Positions 34,858 through 43,133 are shown, counted from the first letter of the stretch. The stretch is DNA of 64,000 nt from Symbiobacterium sp040797425 (GCF_040797425.1 NZ_JBFNEH010000012.1:1-64000); one strand, 5' to 3'. The notes: generated by a model not told the origin, from the letters alone. A program made the numbers and translations.

Positions 34858-35187
34858 TCACGGTTTTATCTCAAAGTAGATGGTTTCCGACACCCCGATG
34901 TGCTCGTGCCGGGTGTTGGCCAGCTCCACGTGGATCTTGTACTCGCCCGGCTCGATATTCGGCACTGTGTATTTGTAACCATAGATCATGGCCTCGGGAC
35001 CGTCGTTCAGATAAATGTGCACGTGGCCGTCCCTGCCGGCTTCCCAGTTCTCGGTCTTCACGTACACCACGAGGTCCCGGCCCTCCTGCGCCGCGGTCAC
35101 CGCAAGCGTCGGCCCCTCGCTATCCCTGCCGCCGCAGCCGGTGAGCAGCGCTGCGGCAAGCGCCAGGGCCGCGGTCCACCGCCTCAT
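34858..35187 (-). CDS. Small lipoprotein with histidine-bearing beta domain (YtkA-like)
   Basis: A 109-residue lipoprotein with lipobox LLTGCG (Cys about residue 19). The mature domain is a predicted beta-sandwich with HVHIYLND and TRHEHIGVSETI, a histidine arrangement reminiscent of YtkA-like and DUF4399 proteins. This could bind metal, but no full cupredoxin site is visible. Its ATG overlaps the stop of the upstream membrane protein gene as ATGA, so the two are coupled. The longer open frame to 35253 lies in the upstream gene. The likely role is an extracytoplasmic partner of the neighbouring protein. Confidence 0.75.
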   Translation of the reverse strand: MRRWTAALALAAALLTGCGGRDSEGPTLAVTAAQEGRDLVVYVKTENWEAGRDGHVHIYLNDGPEAMIYGYKYTVPNIEPGEYKIHVELANTRHEHIGVSETIYFEIKP

Positions 35188-35720
35188 TCCGCCACCCCTC
35201 CCTCGACCACGTCTGGCTCCGGCCCCGCGGGGCGCCGCCGCCAGGCCACCCACGACCCGGCGGCCAGCACGACAGCCGCCGCCACGAACAACACCCGGGT
35301 CCAGGGCCAGCGCGGGTCAATCTGCGCCATCGCCAGGAACTGCTCGGGCACCGCGGCCCCGGCCCCCACCTCCAGCTCGATCCGGTGCAGGTCGCCGCCC
35401 AGCGCCAGGTCGATCGTCACCGCGTACCGCGGCGCCCCCTCGGGAACCACCCGGCCGCGGTAAGTGCCGGGGGCGATCTCCTCCATCACCACAGGTTTGG
35501 TGGCCCGTCCGCCCGGGGGCCTGGCGTAGAGCTCCACCCGCTGCCCTTCCACCAGGCCGCCGTACACGTCCACCAGCCTGGCCACCACCGTGCCCTGCTC
35601 GTCCACCGTCACGTAACCGAACAGGTCCATCACATGCGCCAACGCCGACGTCCCGAATGCGACCAGCAAGGCCAGCGCCACCGCCGCCAGCCGGCCGCGC
35701 ATGCACCGCCGCAACCGCAT
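35184..35720 (-). CDS. Exported protein with Ig-like domain and C-terminal membrane anchor
   Basis: A protein of about 178 residues. A signal peptide (LAAVALALLVAFGTSALAH) is followed by a single beta-rich domain (DLFGYVTVDEQGTVVARLVD .. IAPGTYRGRVVPEGAP .. IELEVGAG), a C-terminal membrane helix (VLFVAAAVVLAAGSWVAW) and a basic tail. The domain looks like the FixH/YtkA or transthyretin-like modules often found with copper or cytochrome-oxidase functions; this is only pattern similarity. The start is uncertain: ATG 35720 or 35702 fit best with the GGGGAGGGG sequence upstream. It is translationally coupled to the small lipoprotein gene. Confidence 0.7.
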   Translation of the reverse strand: MRLRRCMRGRLAAVALALLVAFGTSALAHVMDLFGYVTVDEQGTVVARLVDVYGGLVEGQRVELYARPPGGRATKPVVMEEIAPGTYRGRVVPEGAPRYAVTIDLALGGDLHRIELEVGAGAAVPEQFLAMAQIDPRWPWTRVLFVAAAVVLAAGSWVAWRRRPAGPEPDVVEGGVAE

Positions 35721-35925
35721 CCCCTCCCCGAGGTGCTGCCGCATACATTCAGCTATCGCGGCAATTCCGGCTCTTTCCTCAAGGAAGTACATATTCGGCC
35801 ACCGATGCAACCGCACCTGCTCGTCACCGACAATCGCACATCGCCAGCGGTCGCACCGACCGCTCGGCCGGCGCCTTGCCCCCCAGCCAGGGGGCCGTCG
35901 CCTCCACGTCAATGGCGGCGCGCGG

Positions 35926-35963
35926 AAGCGCCCGCGGGCCGTCTCACCGGACCGCGGGCGCTT
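35926..35963 (-). terminator. Hairpin downstream of the sufR-like gene
   Basis: A perfect 12-bp stem AAGCGCCCGCGG/CCGCGGGCGCTT (35926-35937 with 35952-35963), 10 bases past the regulator's stop. Confidence 0.7.
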
Positions 35964-35972
35964 CTGCGCGAG

Positions 35973-36692
35973 TTACTCCAGGTGGATCAGACCGTTCACC
36001 TCGTAGACGCACTCCTTGTCGCCCCGGGGTACGGTTCCCGCCTGCGTCACCCCCGGCGAGGCCTCGGTGCATGTCTGGGCCACGCCCTCCACCATCGCCT
36101 TGCAGAGGTGGCAGATGTGATCCGGATGAGCAGAGGCCACCTCGTGGAAACCGCACGACTTCAGCACCAGGCTGGGCCGCCCCCCCGGCCCCAGGGCCAC
36201 CTTGGCCGAGACCCCGAGCCGGCTGAGCGCCAGCGCGCAGGCCTCCAGCAGCTCCGTCGGACTGGCCGCGCCGTCGAGCGCCGGAGCGAGCTTGGCCAGG
36301 GCCTCCTGCCCCAGCCGCCTGCCGAAGCTGTGGCCGATCTGTTCCACGGCCTCCTTCCCGCCGTCGCCCAGCAGGGCCAGCGACTGCACCAGCAGGTCGG
36401 CCAGCAGCTGGAAGTCCCGCGGGGGAACCGTCGTCAGCGATACGGCGCTCCCGGACGGCGCGTACACGTAGCCGGGCCGGCCACCCCTGCCGCTCTTCTC
36501 CGTGCGCTGCACCAGCAGGCCCACCTCCACCAGCCTGTTCAGGTGCATCCGGGCGACGTTGGGATGCAAATCGAACCGGCGGGCCACCTCGGCTGCGGAC
36601 ACCGGGTCGGGCGCCACCAGAACGTACTGGTAGATGTTGTACCTGGTCGGATCGGCCAGTGCTGCACTCACTTTCTGCGGATCCCGTTCCAC
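35973..36692 (-). CDS. SufR-like iron-sulfur transcriptional regulator
   Basis: A 239-residue regulator divergent from the suf operon. The N-terminal winged helix (ALADPTRYNIYQYVL .. SAAEVARRFDLHPNVARMHLNRLVEVGLL, wing GRGGRPGYVY) is ArsR/SufR-like. The C-terminal third has four cysteines spaced C-x13-C-x2-C-x10-C (KSCGFHE .. HICHLCK .. AQTC), suited to an Fe-S cluster and different from the wider spacing reported for cyanobacterial SufR. GTG 36692 is chosen with a GGGGGGGG ribosome site; the frame is open to 36779. It should sense Fe-S status and act on the two inverted repeats in the shared intergenic region. Confidence 0.85.
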   Translation of the reverse strand: MERDPQKVSAALADPTRYNIYQYVLVAPDPVSAAEVARRFDLHPNVARMHLNRLVEVGLLVQRTEKSGRGGRPGYVYAPSGSAVSLTTVPPRDFQLLADLLVQSLALLGDGGKEAVEQIGHSFGRRLGQEALAKLAPALDGAASPTELLEACALALSRLGVSAKVALGPGGRPSLVLKSCGFHEVASAHPDHICHLCKAMVEGVAQTCTEASPGVTQAGTVPRGDKECVYEVNGLIHLE

Positions 36693-36836
36693 CTTGTCCC
36701 CCCCCAAACACGCTGCCTGGCCGTTCGGGTCGGACGAGCCGGACACCGGGCGTGAGGTCCGCCCGTCACCCGGCGCCACACCCCACGTCTATACTTACGA
36801 AACAGTTTGGTTGAAATTCTCCGATTGAGCCCGATA

Positions 36837-36857
36837 ACACTATTGACACAGTGTAAA
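36837..36857. promoter_or_regulatory. Putative SufR operator 1
   Basis: Inverted repeat ACACT-N8-AGTGT followed by AAA (36837-36857). It overlaps the -35 of the suf promoter. The same 5-8-5 layout and spacer pattern (AT-G-CAC) recur in operator 2, and the centres are 84 bp apart, eight helical turns. Confidence 0.75.
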
Positions 36858-36872
36858 TCTGGTCCATACAAT
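36843..36872 (+). promoter_or_regulatory. Promoter of the suf operon
   Basis: Perfect TTGACA (36843-36848), an 18-base spacer and TACAAT (36867-36872). The start would be near 36879, leaving a 300-base leader before sufC. No second riboswitch-like element was recognised in that leader. Confidence 0.78.
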
Positions 36873-36916
36873 GTGGCGTGAGCCTTAATCGTACCCGCCC
36901 GCTGGCTTCGCACCTA

Positions 36917-36942
36917 TTTTACACTATAGCCACAGTGTAAAA
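36917..36942. promoter_or_regulatory. Putative SufR operator 2
   Basis: Inverted repeat TTTTACACT-N8-AGTGTAAAA (36917-36942), the stronger of the two sites: nine paired bases per arm with an 8-base spacer like that of operator 1. It lies in the leader downstream of the suf start, where bound protein could block elongation or help form a loop. It could also control a divergent start. Confidence 0.78.
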
Positions 36943-37179
36943 CAAGGGTACACTTCCCAGCCAGGTCGCCGACGCTGGGCATGCTAGTTGGCAGACATCC
37001 CGGTGCGCACGGGCGGCGGCGAGCCGCCCGGCCGGGGCGGCCACTCGGACGAACGGACCGGGAGGGCGAGCCGCCCTGCCCGGGAGATACTGCCAGGGCA
37101 CACCGGCTGCGGGTGGCACCCGGGTTGATCGGATCGGGTCTGGACTATAGCGAAAGGAATCGAAAGGAGTAGTGCGATC

Positions 37180-37965
37180 GTGACCACTGGCGCCCCTCTG
37201 ATTGTCAAGAACTTGCATGTGAGCATCGAGGGCAAGGAGATCATCAAGGGGCTGGATCTCGAGGTCAAGCCGGGCGAGATCCACGCCATCATGGGCCCCA
37301 ACGGAGCCGGCAAGACCACCCTCGGCTTCGCCCTCATGGGCCATCCCCGCTACGAGGTCACCGAAGGTACCGTGATGCTCGGCGACCAGAACGTGCTGGA
37401 GATGGACGTCACGGAGCGAGCGAAGGCCGGCCTCTTCCTCGCGTTCCAGTATCCCTTCGAGGTCTCGGGCGTCACCGTGGCCAACTTCCTCCGTCAGGCC
37501 GTGAGCGCCGTACGCGGCGAGGAGATCGGCGTCTGGGAGTTCCAGGAGATGCTCGCCGAGAAGATGCAGCTGCTCGAGATGGATGAGTCCTTCGCCGGCC
37601 GCTACCTGAACGAAGGCTTCTCCGGCGGCGAGAAGAAGCGGAACGAGATGCTGCAGATGACGCTCCTGCAGCCCAAGATCGCCATCCTGGACGAGACCGA
37701 CTCCGGCCTCGACATCGACGCCCTGAAGGTCGTCGCCAAGGCCGTCAACTCCCTGCGCGGCCCCGACTTCGGCGCCATCGTCATCACCCACTACCACCGC
37801 ATCCTTGACCATATCCGGCCCGACGTGGTGCACGTGCTCATGAACGGCCGCATCGTGAAGACGGGCGGCCCCGAGCTGGCCCTCGAGATCGAGAAGAAGG
37901 GCTACGACTGGATCAAGGCCGAGCTCGGCATCGTGGACGAGACGGCCGAGGCGGGGGTGAAGTAA
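37180..37965 (+). CDS. sufC: SUF Fe-S assembly ATPase SufC
   Basis: A 261-residue cytoplasmic ABC-type ATPase that works with SufB and SufD in the Fe-S scaffold complex. Walker A is GPNGAGKTTLG, the signature FSGGEKKRNEM and Walker B AILDETDSGLDIDAL; the SufC-type GLFLAFQYPFEVSGV loop is present. The GTG start lies downstream of an AAAGGAG site. It is the first gene of the operon, with sufD 3 bp later. Expression should follow cellular Fe-S demand through the upstream SufR-like regulator. Confidence 0.97.
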   Translation: MTTGAPLIVKNLHVSIEGKEIIKGLDLEVKPGEIHAIMGPNGAGKTTLGFALMGHPRYEVTEGTVMLGDQNVLEMDVTERAKAGLFLAFQYPFEVSGVTVANFLRQAVSAVRGEEIGVWEFQEMLAEKMQLLEMDESFAGRYLNEGFSGGEKKRNEMLQMTLLQPKIAILDETDSGLDIDALKVVAKAVNSLRGPDFGAIVITHYHRILDHIRPDVVHVLMNGRIVKTGGPELALEIEKKGYDWIKAELGIVDETAEAGVK

Positions 37966-37968
37966 CCC

Positions 37969-39117
37969 ATGCCGACCGTCACCGAACCCCGCTTCCTGGA
38001 GGAGCGGCGCCAGGCGGCCCGCTCGCTCACCGAGTCGCTGCAACTTCCGGCCAAGACCGACGAGGCCTGGCGGCGCACCTCCCTGGAGGGGCTTGACGTG
38101 ACCCAATACCGGCCGGTGCCCGCCCGCGTCACCCTCAAGGGTTCCGTGCCGGATGGCGTGATCTTCACCGACCTGCTCACCGCGGCGGCTGAGCACGCCG
38201 ACCTGGTGGCGCAGTACCTGGGCAAGCTCTTCCCGATGGACCAGAACCTCCTCAGCGCCTCCCAGGCGGCCCACCTGAACGGCGGCGTGCTGCTCTACGT
38301 GCCCCGCGGGGTCGTGGTGCCGGAGCCGCTGCAGGTGGTCTACGAGGCCGCCGACGGCGAGGCGCAGTACCTGCACACGCTGGTGATCGCCGAGGACAAC
38401 GCCGAGGTCACGCTCCTGGAGCGGTATGAGGGCACCGGCGACTATCTCAGCGTGGCCGTGGTGGAGGTCTTCCCGGCCCAGGGCGCCCGGGTGCGCTACG
38501 GCTACCTGCAGAACCACTCCCAGGATGCCTGGGCCTTCGTCTTCCGCCGCGGCGTGACGGGCCGCGACGCCACCCTCGACTGGGTCGGCGGCGAGTTCGG
38601 CGGCGCCCTGGTGCGTTCCGAAATCGTCAACAACGTGGACGGCGCCGGTTCCGAGTCCAGCCTGAAGGTGGTCTTCGGCGCCACCGACCGGCAGCACCAG
38701 GACATCGTGGCGGCGCAGATTCACAGCGGTCCCTTCAGCCGTTCCGACATCCTGGGCCGCGGCGTCCTCTCCGGCCGGGCGCACACCGTCTTCCGCGGCA
38801 ACGGCCAGATCAACTACGCCGCCAAGAACGCCTCCACGTTCCAGCGGCAGCAGGCCCTCCTCCTCTCCGACAAGGCCCGGGCCGACTCGATCCCGGCCCT
38901 CATCATCAACGAGCACGAGGTCGAGGGCGCCGGCCACGCCGCCACGGTGGGCCAGCTCGACGAGGAGCAGCTCTTCTACCTGCAGGCCCGCGGCCTCACC
39001 CGGGCCGAGGCCGTCCGCATGCTGGTGCTGGCCTTCCTGGCGCCGGTGCTGGAGCAGATCCCCGTGGCGGAACTGCGTGACGAGATGATCCAGCTCATGG
39101 GAGAGAAGGTGAAGTAA
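37969..39117 (+). CDS. sufD: SUF scaffold subunit SufD
   Basis: A 382-residue beta-helix protein that pairs with SufB around SufC. Conserved segments include TDEAWRRTSL near the N-terminus, GVLLYVPRGVVVPEPLQV, the repetitive beta-helix region, and the C-terminal ADSIPALIINEHEVEGAGHAATVGQLDEEQLFYLQARGL typical of SufD/SufB. Length is normal for Firmicute SufD. It starts 3 bp after sufC and ends directly against the sufS start, so the genes are tightly coupled. Confidence 0.95.
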   Translation: MPTVTEPRFLEERRQAARSLTESLQLPAKTDEAWRRTSLEGLDVTQYRPVPARVTLKGSVPDGVIFTDLLTAAAEHADLVAQYLGKLFPMDQNLLSASQAAHLNGGVLLYVPRGVVVPEPLQVVYEAADGEAQYLHTLVIAEDNAEVTLLERYEGTGDYLSVAVVEVFPAQGARVRYGYLQNHSQDAWAFVFRRGVTGRDATLDWVGGEFGGALVRSEIVNNVDGAGSESSLKVVFGATDRQHQDIVAAQIHSGPFSRSDILGRGVLSGRAHTVFRGNGQINYAAKNASTFQRQQALLLSDKARADSIPALIINEHEVEGAGHAATVGQLDEEQLFYLQARGLTRAEAVRMLVLAFLAPVLEQIPVAELRDEMIQLMGEKVK

Positions 39118-40344
39118 GTGGCCCTGGATGTGGCCCGAATCCGGCAGGACTTCCCGATCCTCCATCAGGAGATGAACGGCCATCCCCTGGTCTACCTCGA
39201 CAATGCGGCAACCACGCAGAAGCCGCGGCAGGTGATTCAGGCGCTGGTCGAATACTACGAGGGATATAACGCGAACGTCCACCGGGGCATTCACACCCTG
39301 GCCGAGCGGGCCACCGAGGCCTACGAAGGCGCACGGGCGAAGATTGCGCGCTTCATCGGCTCGCCTTCGCCCAACCAGGTGATCTTCACCCGGAACGGGT
39401 CCGAGGGGCTGAACATGATCGCGTACGGCTGGCTGCGCCCCCGGCTGCGGCCCGGCGACGTCATCATCACCTCCGGCATGGAGCACCACTCTAACCTGCT
39501 CCCCTGGCAGCAGGCCGCCCTGGCCACCGGAGCCCAGGTGAAGTACGTGAACCTGCTCCCCGACGGCACCCTGGACCAGGAACACTACGACCGGCTGCTG
39601 AGCGAGGGCAACGTGCGCTTCGTGGCCATCTCCGGGGCCTCCAACGTGCTGGGCACCATCAACCCGGTGAAGGAGATGGTGGCCAGGGCGCACCAGGCGG
39701 GGGCCAAGGTGGCGGTGGATGCTGTACAGGTGGTACCGCACATGCCCGTGAACGTGGTAGACTGGGACGCGGATTGGATCGCCGTCGCCGGGCACAAGAT
39801 GCTCGCACCCACGGGTACCGGCTTCCTCTGGGGCAAGATGGAACTGCTGGAGGAGATGGAACCCACCTACTTCGGCGGCTCCATGATCGCCGAGGCGCAC
39901 CTCACCGGTGCGAAGTGGGCGGAGCCCCCGGCCAAGTTCGAGGCCGGCACCCCGAACATTGCCGACTTCATCGCCTTCGGGGTGGCCGTGGACTACCTCA
40001 CCGCGCTGGGCATGGAGAACGTCTACGCGCACGAGAAGGCGCTCACCCAGTACGCCTGGGAGCGGCTCTCGGCCATCGACGGCGTGCGGCTCTTCGGCCC
40101 GCGGCAGCCCCGGGCCGGCCTCATCAGCTTCGACGTGGCGGGCATTCACCCCCACGACCTGTCGGCGGTGCTCAACGCCGAGGGCGTGGCCATCCGGGTG
40201 GGCCACCACTGCGCCCAGCCGCTAATGGAGATCCTCGACGTGCCGGCGACCAACCGAGCGAGCTTTTATATCTACAATATGCAGGCGGAGGTCGACCGGC
40301 TGGTCGACGCCATCCTCCACGCAAAGGAGTTCTTCGGCGTATGA
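39118..40344 (+). CDS. sufS: Cysteine desulfurase SufS
   Basis: A 408-residue PLP enzyme that takes sulfur from cysteine for Fe-S assembly. The PLP lysine lies in VAGHKMLAPTGTGFLWG, the N-terminal motif is YLDNAATTQKP, and the persulfide cysteine is in VGHHCAQPLM, within the group II desulfurase loop. The GTG start immediately follows the sufD stop. The next gene, sufU, begins inside its stop codon as ATGA. SufU normally accepts the persulfide from this enzyme. Confidence 0.96.
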   Translation: MALDVARIRQDFPILHQEMNGHPLVYLDNAATTQKPRQVIQALVEYYEGYNANVHRGIHTLAERATEAYEGARAKIARFIGSPSPNQVIFTRNGSEGLNMIAYGWLRPRLRPGDVIITSGMEHHSNLLPWQQAALATGAQVKYVNLLPDGTLDQEHYDRLLSEGNVRFVAISGASNVLGTINPVKEMVARAHQAGAKVAVDAVQVVPHMPVNVVDWDADWIAVAGHKMLAPTGTGFLWGKMELLEEMEPTYFGGSMIAEAHLTGAKWAEPPAKFEAGTPNIADFIAFGVAVDYLTALGMENVYAHEKALTQYAWERLSAIDGVRLFGPRQPRAGLISFDVAGIHPHDLSAVLNAEGVAIRVGHHCAQPLMEILDVPATNRASFYIYNMQAEVDRLVDAILHAKEFFGV

Positions 40345-40808
40345 ACAACGAAGCTCAGCATCCGGTGAACCTGAGTGCGCTCTACCAGCAAGTCATCCTC
40401 GACCACTACAAGCGGCCGCGCAACAAGGGAGTCGTGCAGCGCGCCGTGCTCAAGAAGCATCTGCACAACCCCACGTGCGGCGACGACATCGAGGTCCAGG
40501 TCGAGCTTGGTGATGACGGCAAGATCACCGACGTCAAGTGGAACGGGCGCGGCTGTTCCATCTCCATGGCCAGCGCGTCCATGATGTCGGTCGCCCTGAA
40601 GGGGAAAACGCTGGCAGAGGCCCAGGAGCTGATGCGGAGCTTCTACAGCATGATTCAGGGGGAGCAGGGGAACTACAAGCCCCTCGGCGAGATCCAGGCG
40701 CTCTCTGGCGTGAGCAAGTTCCCCGTGCGCATCAAGTGTGCGACCCTGGCCTGGCACTGCCTGGAAGAGGGGATCAAGGAGTACGAAGGAGGGGCAAAGA
40801 ATGGTTAG
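40341..40808 (+). CDS. sufU: Sulfur-transfer/scaffold protein SufU
   Basis: A 155-residue IscU-like protein of the zinc-containing SufU type, which in Bacillus accepts sulfur from SufS. The conserved cysteines and aspartate are present: NPTCGDDIEV, GRGCSISMASASMM and IKCATLAWHCL. The start ATG 40341 overlaps the sufS stop by four bases, and its 3' end overlaps sufB by 8 bases. The region between the motifs (QELMRSFYSMIQGEQGNYKP) has the 18-21 residue insert typical of SufU rather than IscU. Confidence 0.96.
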   Translation: MNNEAQHPVNLSALYQQVILDHYKRPRNKGVVQRAVLKKHLHNPTCGDDIEVQVELGDDGKITDVKWNGRGCSISMASASMMSVALKGKTLAEAQELMRSFYSMIQGEQGNYKPLGEIQALSGVSKFPVRIKCATLAWHCLEEGIKEYEGGAKNG

Positions 40809-42201
40809 CCAGCCGTACGAAATCGTCGGTGAGTATAAATACGGCTTCCGCGACCCCGAGAACTACGTGTTCAAGTCCGACAAGGGGCTCACCCGCGAGA
40901 TCGTCGAGTCGATCTCCCGGTTCAAGAACGAGCCCGAGTGGATGCGGGAGATCCGGCTGAAGGCCTTTGAGGTCTTCCAGGCCAAGCCGATGCCCACCTG
41001 GGGCACCGACCTGTCGGGGGTCGATTTCCAGAACATCCACTACTTCGTGCGGGCCACCGACCGGCAGGGCCGCACCTGGGACGAGGTGCCCGCAGAGATC
41101 AAGCGCACCTTCGACCGTCTGGGCATCCCCGAGGCGGAGCGCAAGTACCTGGCCGGCGTGTCGGCGCAGTACGAGTCTGAAGTGGTCTACCACAACATCC
41201 GCAAGGACCTCGAGGCCCAGGGCGTCATCTTCTGCGACATGGACACCGCCGTCCGGGAGTACCCGGACATCGTGCGGCAGTACTTCGGCACCATCGTGCC
41301 GATGACGGACAACAAGTTCGCGGCCCTGAACACGGCCGTCTGGTCCGGCGGCTCCTTCATCTACGTGCCCCCGGGCGTGAAGGTCGAGATCCCGCTGCAG
41401 GCCTACTTCCGCATCAACACGGAGAACATGGGCCAGTTCGAGCGGACGCTGATCATCGTCGACGAGGGCGCCAACGTCCACTACGTCGAGGGCTGCACCG
41501 CCCCCATCTACTCCACCGATTCGCTCCATGCAGCGGTGGTGGAGATCATCGTGAAGAAGGGCGGCCGCTGCCGGTACTCCACCATCCAGAACTGGTCCAC
41601 CAACGTCTACAACCTCGTCACCAAGCGGGCTGTGGCGTACGAGGATGCAGTGATGGAGTGGGTTGACGGCAACATCGGCTCCAAGGTGACGATGAAGTAC
41701 CCGGCGATCTACCTGATGGGCCCCCGGGCCCGCGGTGAGGTCATCTCCATCGCCGTCGCCTCCCGGGGCATGATCCAGGACGCCGGCGCCAAGATCTATC
41801 ACTTCGCTCCCGACACCTCGTCCCGCATCACCTCCAAGTCCATCTCCCGCGATGGCGGCAACACCACCTATCGCGGCCACATCCTGGTGGAGCCGCAGGC
41901 GGAGCGGGCCAAGGTGAAGGTGGAATGCGACGCGCTGATCTTTGACGACAAGTCCCAGTCGCACACCATCCCGTATATGGACATCAAGAACCAGAACGTC
42001 ACCATCGAGCACGAGGCCACCGTCTCCAAGGTCTCCGAGGAGCAGCTCTTCTACCTGATGAGCCGCGGCCTCTCCGAGGAGCAGGCCCTGACGATGATCG
42101 TGATGGGCTTCATCGAGCCCTTCGCCCGCGAGCTGCCGATGGAGTACGCCGTCGAGCTGAACCGGCTCATTGAGATGGAGATGGAGGGTTCGGTGGGCTA
42201 A
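40801..42201 (+). CDS. sufB: SUF scaffold subunit SufB
   Basis: A 466-residue beta-helix scaffold, the subunit on which the nascent cluster is thought to form. Recognisable blocks are YKYGFRDPENYVFKSDKGL at the N-terminus, FIYVPPGVKVEIPLQAYFRI, VHYVEGCTAPIYS, and the C-terminal VSKVSEEQLFYLMSRGLSEEQA. ATG 40801 overlaps the sufU 3' end by 8 bases and gives the family N-terminus. It is followed by a 160-bp gap, then the Rieske and sufT-type genes in the same direction. Confidence 0.97.
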   Translation: MVSQPYEIVGEYKYGFRDPENYVFKSDKGLTREIVESISRFKNEPEWMREIRLKAFEVFQAKPMPTWGTDLSGVDFQNIHYFVRATDRQGRTWDEVPAEIKRTFDRLGIPEAERKYLAGVSAQYESEVVYHNIRKDLEAQGVIFCDMDTAVREYPDIVRQYFGTIVPMTDNKFAALNTAVWSGGSFIYVPPGVKVEIPLQAYFRINTENMGQFERTLIIVDEGANVHYVEGCTAPIYSTDSLHAAVVEIIVKKGGRCRYSTIQNWSTNVYNLVTKRAVAYEDAVMEWVDGNIGSKVTMKYPAIYLMGPRARGEVISIAVASRGMIQDAGAKIYHFAPDTSSRITSKSISRDGGNTTYRGHILVEPQAERAKVKVECDALIFDDKSQSHTIPYMDIKNQNVTIEHEATVSKVSEEQLFYLMSRGLSEEQALTMIVMGFIEPFARELPMEYAVELNRLIEMEMEGSVG

Positions 42202-42363
42202 CCGGCCGCCCGGTGCGTTGGCGCCGGTGCGGATGGCATCGACTCGGCCGGTGACCGCGGTCGGCGGCACGCTGCGGAGCGTTCCGCCTGCCGGGCAGTG
42301 GACCAGTCGATCCAACATGGCACAGGCGGGTCCCGTACCCGACCCGCACAGGGGGCGAAATCG

Positions 42364-42669
42364 ATGGCGCTGGTGAAGGTTGCCGAGACGCACGAGGTTC
42401 CGGTGGGTCAGTCGAAGCGAGTCGTGGTGAAGCGGGTGCCCGTCGCCATATTCCACCTGGAAGACGGCTACTACGCCGTGGCCGACACCTGCTCCCACGC
42501 CGAGGCGTCGCTCAGCGAGGGGCAGATCATGGGCGACCGTGTGGCGTGCCCCCGCCACGGCGCCCTGTTCGACATCAGGACCGGCGCAGCGCTCACGCTG
42601 CCGGCGGTCACCCCGGTGGAGACCTTTAAGGTCGTCGTCCAGGGGAACGATATCCTCGTGGAGGTGTGA
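42364..42669 (+). CDS. Rieske [2Fe-2S] ferredoxin-like protein
   Basis: A 101-residue soluble Rieske protein resembling the ferredoxin components of dioxygenases. The cluster ligands are in CSHAEASL (Cys-x-His) and CPRHGALFDI (Cys-x2-His). The position within the suf operon, sharing a 4-base overlap with the sufT-type gene, suggests electron supply for cluster assembly or maturation; this role is inferred. The gap from sufB (42202-42363) holds short hairpins but no clear terminator. Similar small Rieske genes accompany suf clusters in several Gram-positive genomes. Confidence 0.9.
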   Translation: MALVKVAETHEVPVGQSKRVVVKRVPVAIFHLEDGYYAVADTCSHAEASLSEGQIMGDRVACPRHGALFDIRTGAALTLPAVTPVETFKVVVQGNDILVEV

Positions 42670-42989
42670 CGCAGGTGGCGCAGATTACCAAGGAGCAGGT
42701 GCTCAAGGTGCTCGAGCGGGTGGTCGACCCCGAGCTGCGCATCAACGTCGTGGACCTGGGTCTGGTCTACGACATCGAGATCACAGAGGACAACAACGTG
42801 GGCATCGACATGACGCTCACCACCCAGGCCTGCCCCATCGGACCGCTGCTCCAGATGCAGGCAGAAGCCGCGCTCAAGTCCATCCCCGGCGTGAACCAGG
42901 TGGACGTGCGGCTGGTCTTCGACCCGCCGTGGACGCCGGACCGGATGAGCGAACGGCTCAAGAAGGCGCGGGAGATGGGGCTGCTGTAG
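42666..42989 (+). CDS. sufT: SufT/MIP18-family (DUF59) Fe-S maturation protein
   Basis: A 107-residue DUF59 protein. The signature RVVDPELRINVVDLGLVYDI is followed by MTLTTQACPIGPLLQMQAEAAL, which contains the conserved Cys, and VRLVFDPPWTPDRMSE. SufT/MIP18 proteins help deliver Fe-S clusters to targets. The GTG start overlaps the Rieske stop as GTGA. It closes the operon, with a strong terminator 8 bases beyond the stop. PaaD is a related family, but the genomic context favours SufT. Confidence 0.93.
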   Translation: MTQVAQITKEQVLKVLERVVDPELRINVVDLGLVYDIEITEDNNVGIDMTLTTQACPIGPLLQMQAEAALKSIPGVNQVDVRLVFDPPWTPDRMSERLKKAREMGLL

Positions 42990-42997
42990 CGATACAT

Positions 42998-43029
42998 GGC
43001 GGTTCCGCCCAGGCTGGCGGAGCCGCCAC
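42998..43029 (+). terminator. Terminator of the suf operon
   Basis: A 13-bp stem (42998-43010 with 43017-43029), with one G-U pair and a 6-base loop, followed by CTTCGATTTTGG. It starts 8 bases past the last suf gene. Confidence 0.82.
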
Positions 43030-43089
43030 TTCGATTTTGGCGCCGCGGCGTGGGCGCGGGTTCCCGGACCGGCGGCCCCGGGACATTCG

Positions 43090-43133
43090 TGTGTGGCACA
43101 GTCTTGGTCTCTGCTCATATGATGTGCCACACA
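43090..43133. repeat. 11-bp perfect inverted repeat upstream of the doxX-type gene
   Basis: TGTGTGGCACA (43090-43100) and TGTGCCACACA (43123-43133) flank 22 bases containing TATGAT (43119-43124). It could be an operator pair around a promoter or an RNA hairpin. It lies about 95 bp before the DoxX gene. Confidence 0.65.

Noticed and set aside
36919..40209. Very long open frame on the minus strand opposite sufC-sufD-sufS
   Set aside because: Antisense shadow of three well-conserved suf genes; composition is His/Gly/Val-rich with no recognisable domain.
43094..43108. TGGCAC-type sigma-54 promoter before doxX
   Set aside because: The -24 TGGCAC is present, but the -12 TTGC at the required spacing is not; it is better explained as one arm of the inverted repeat.
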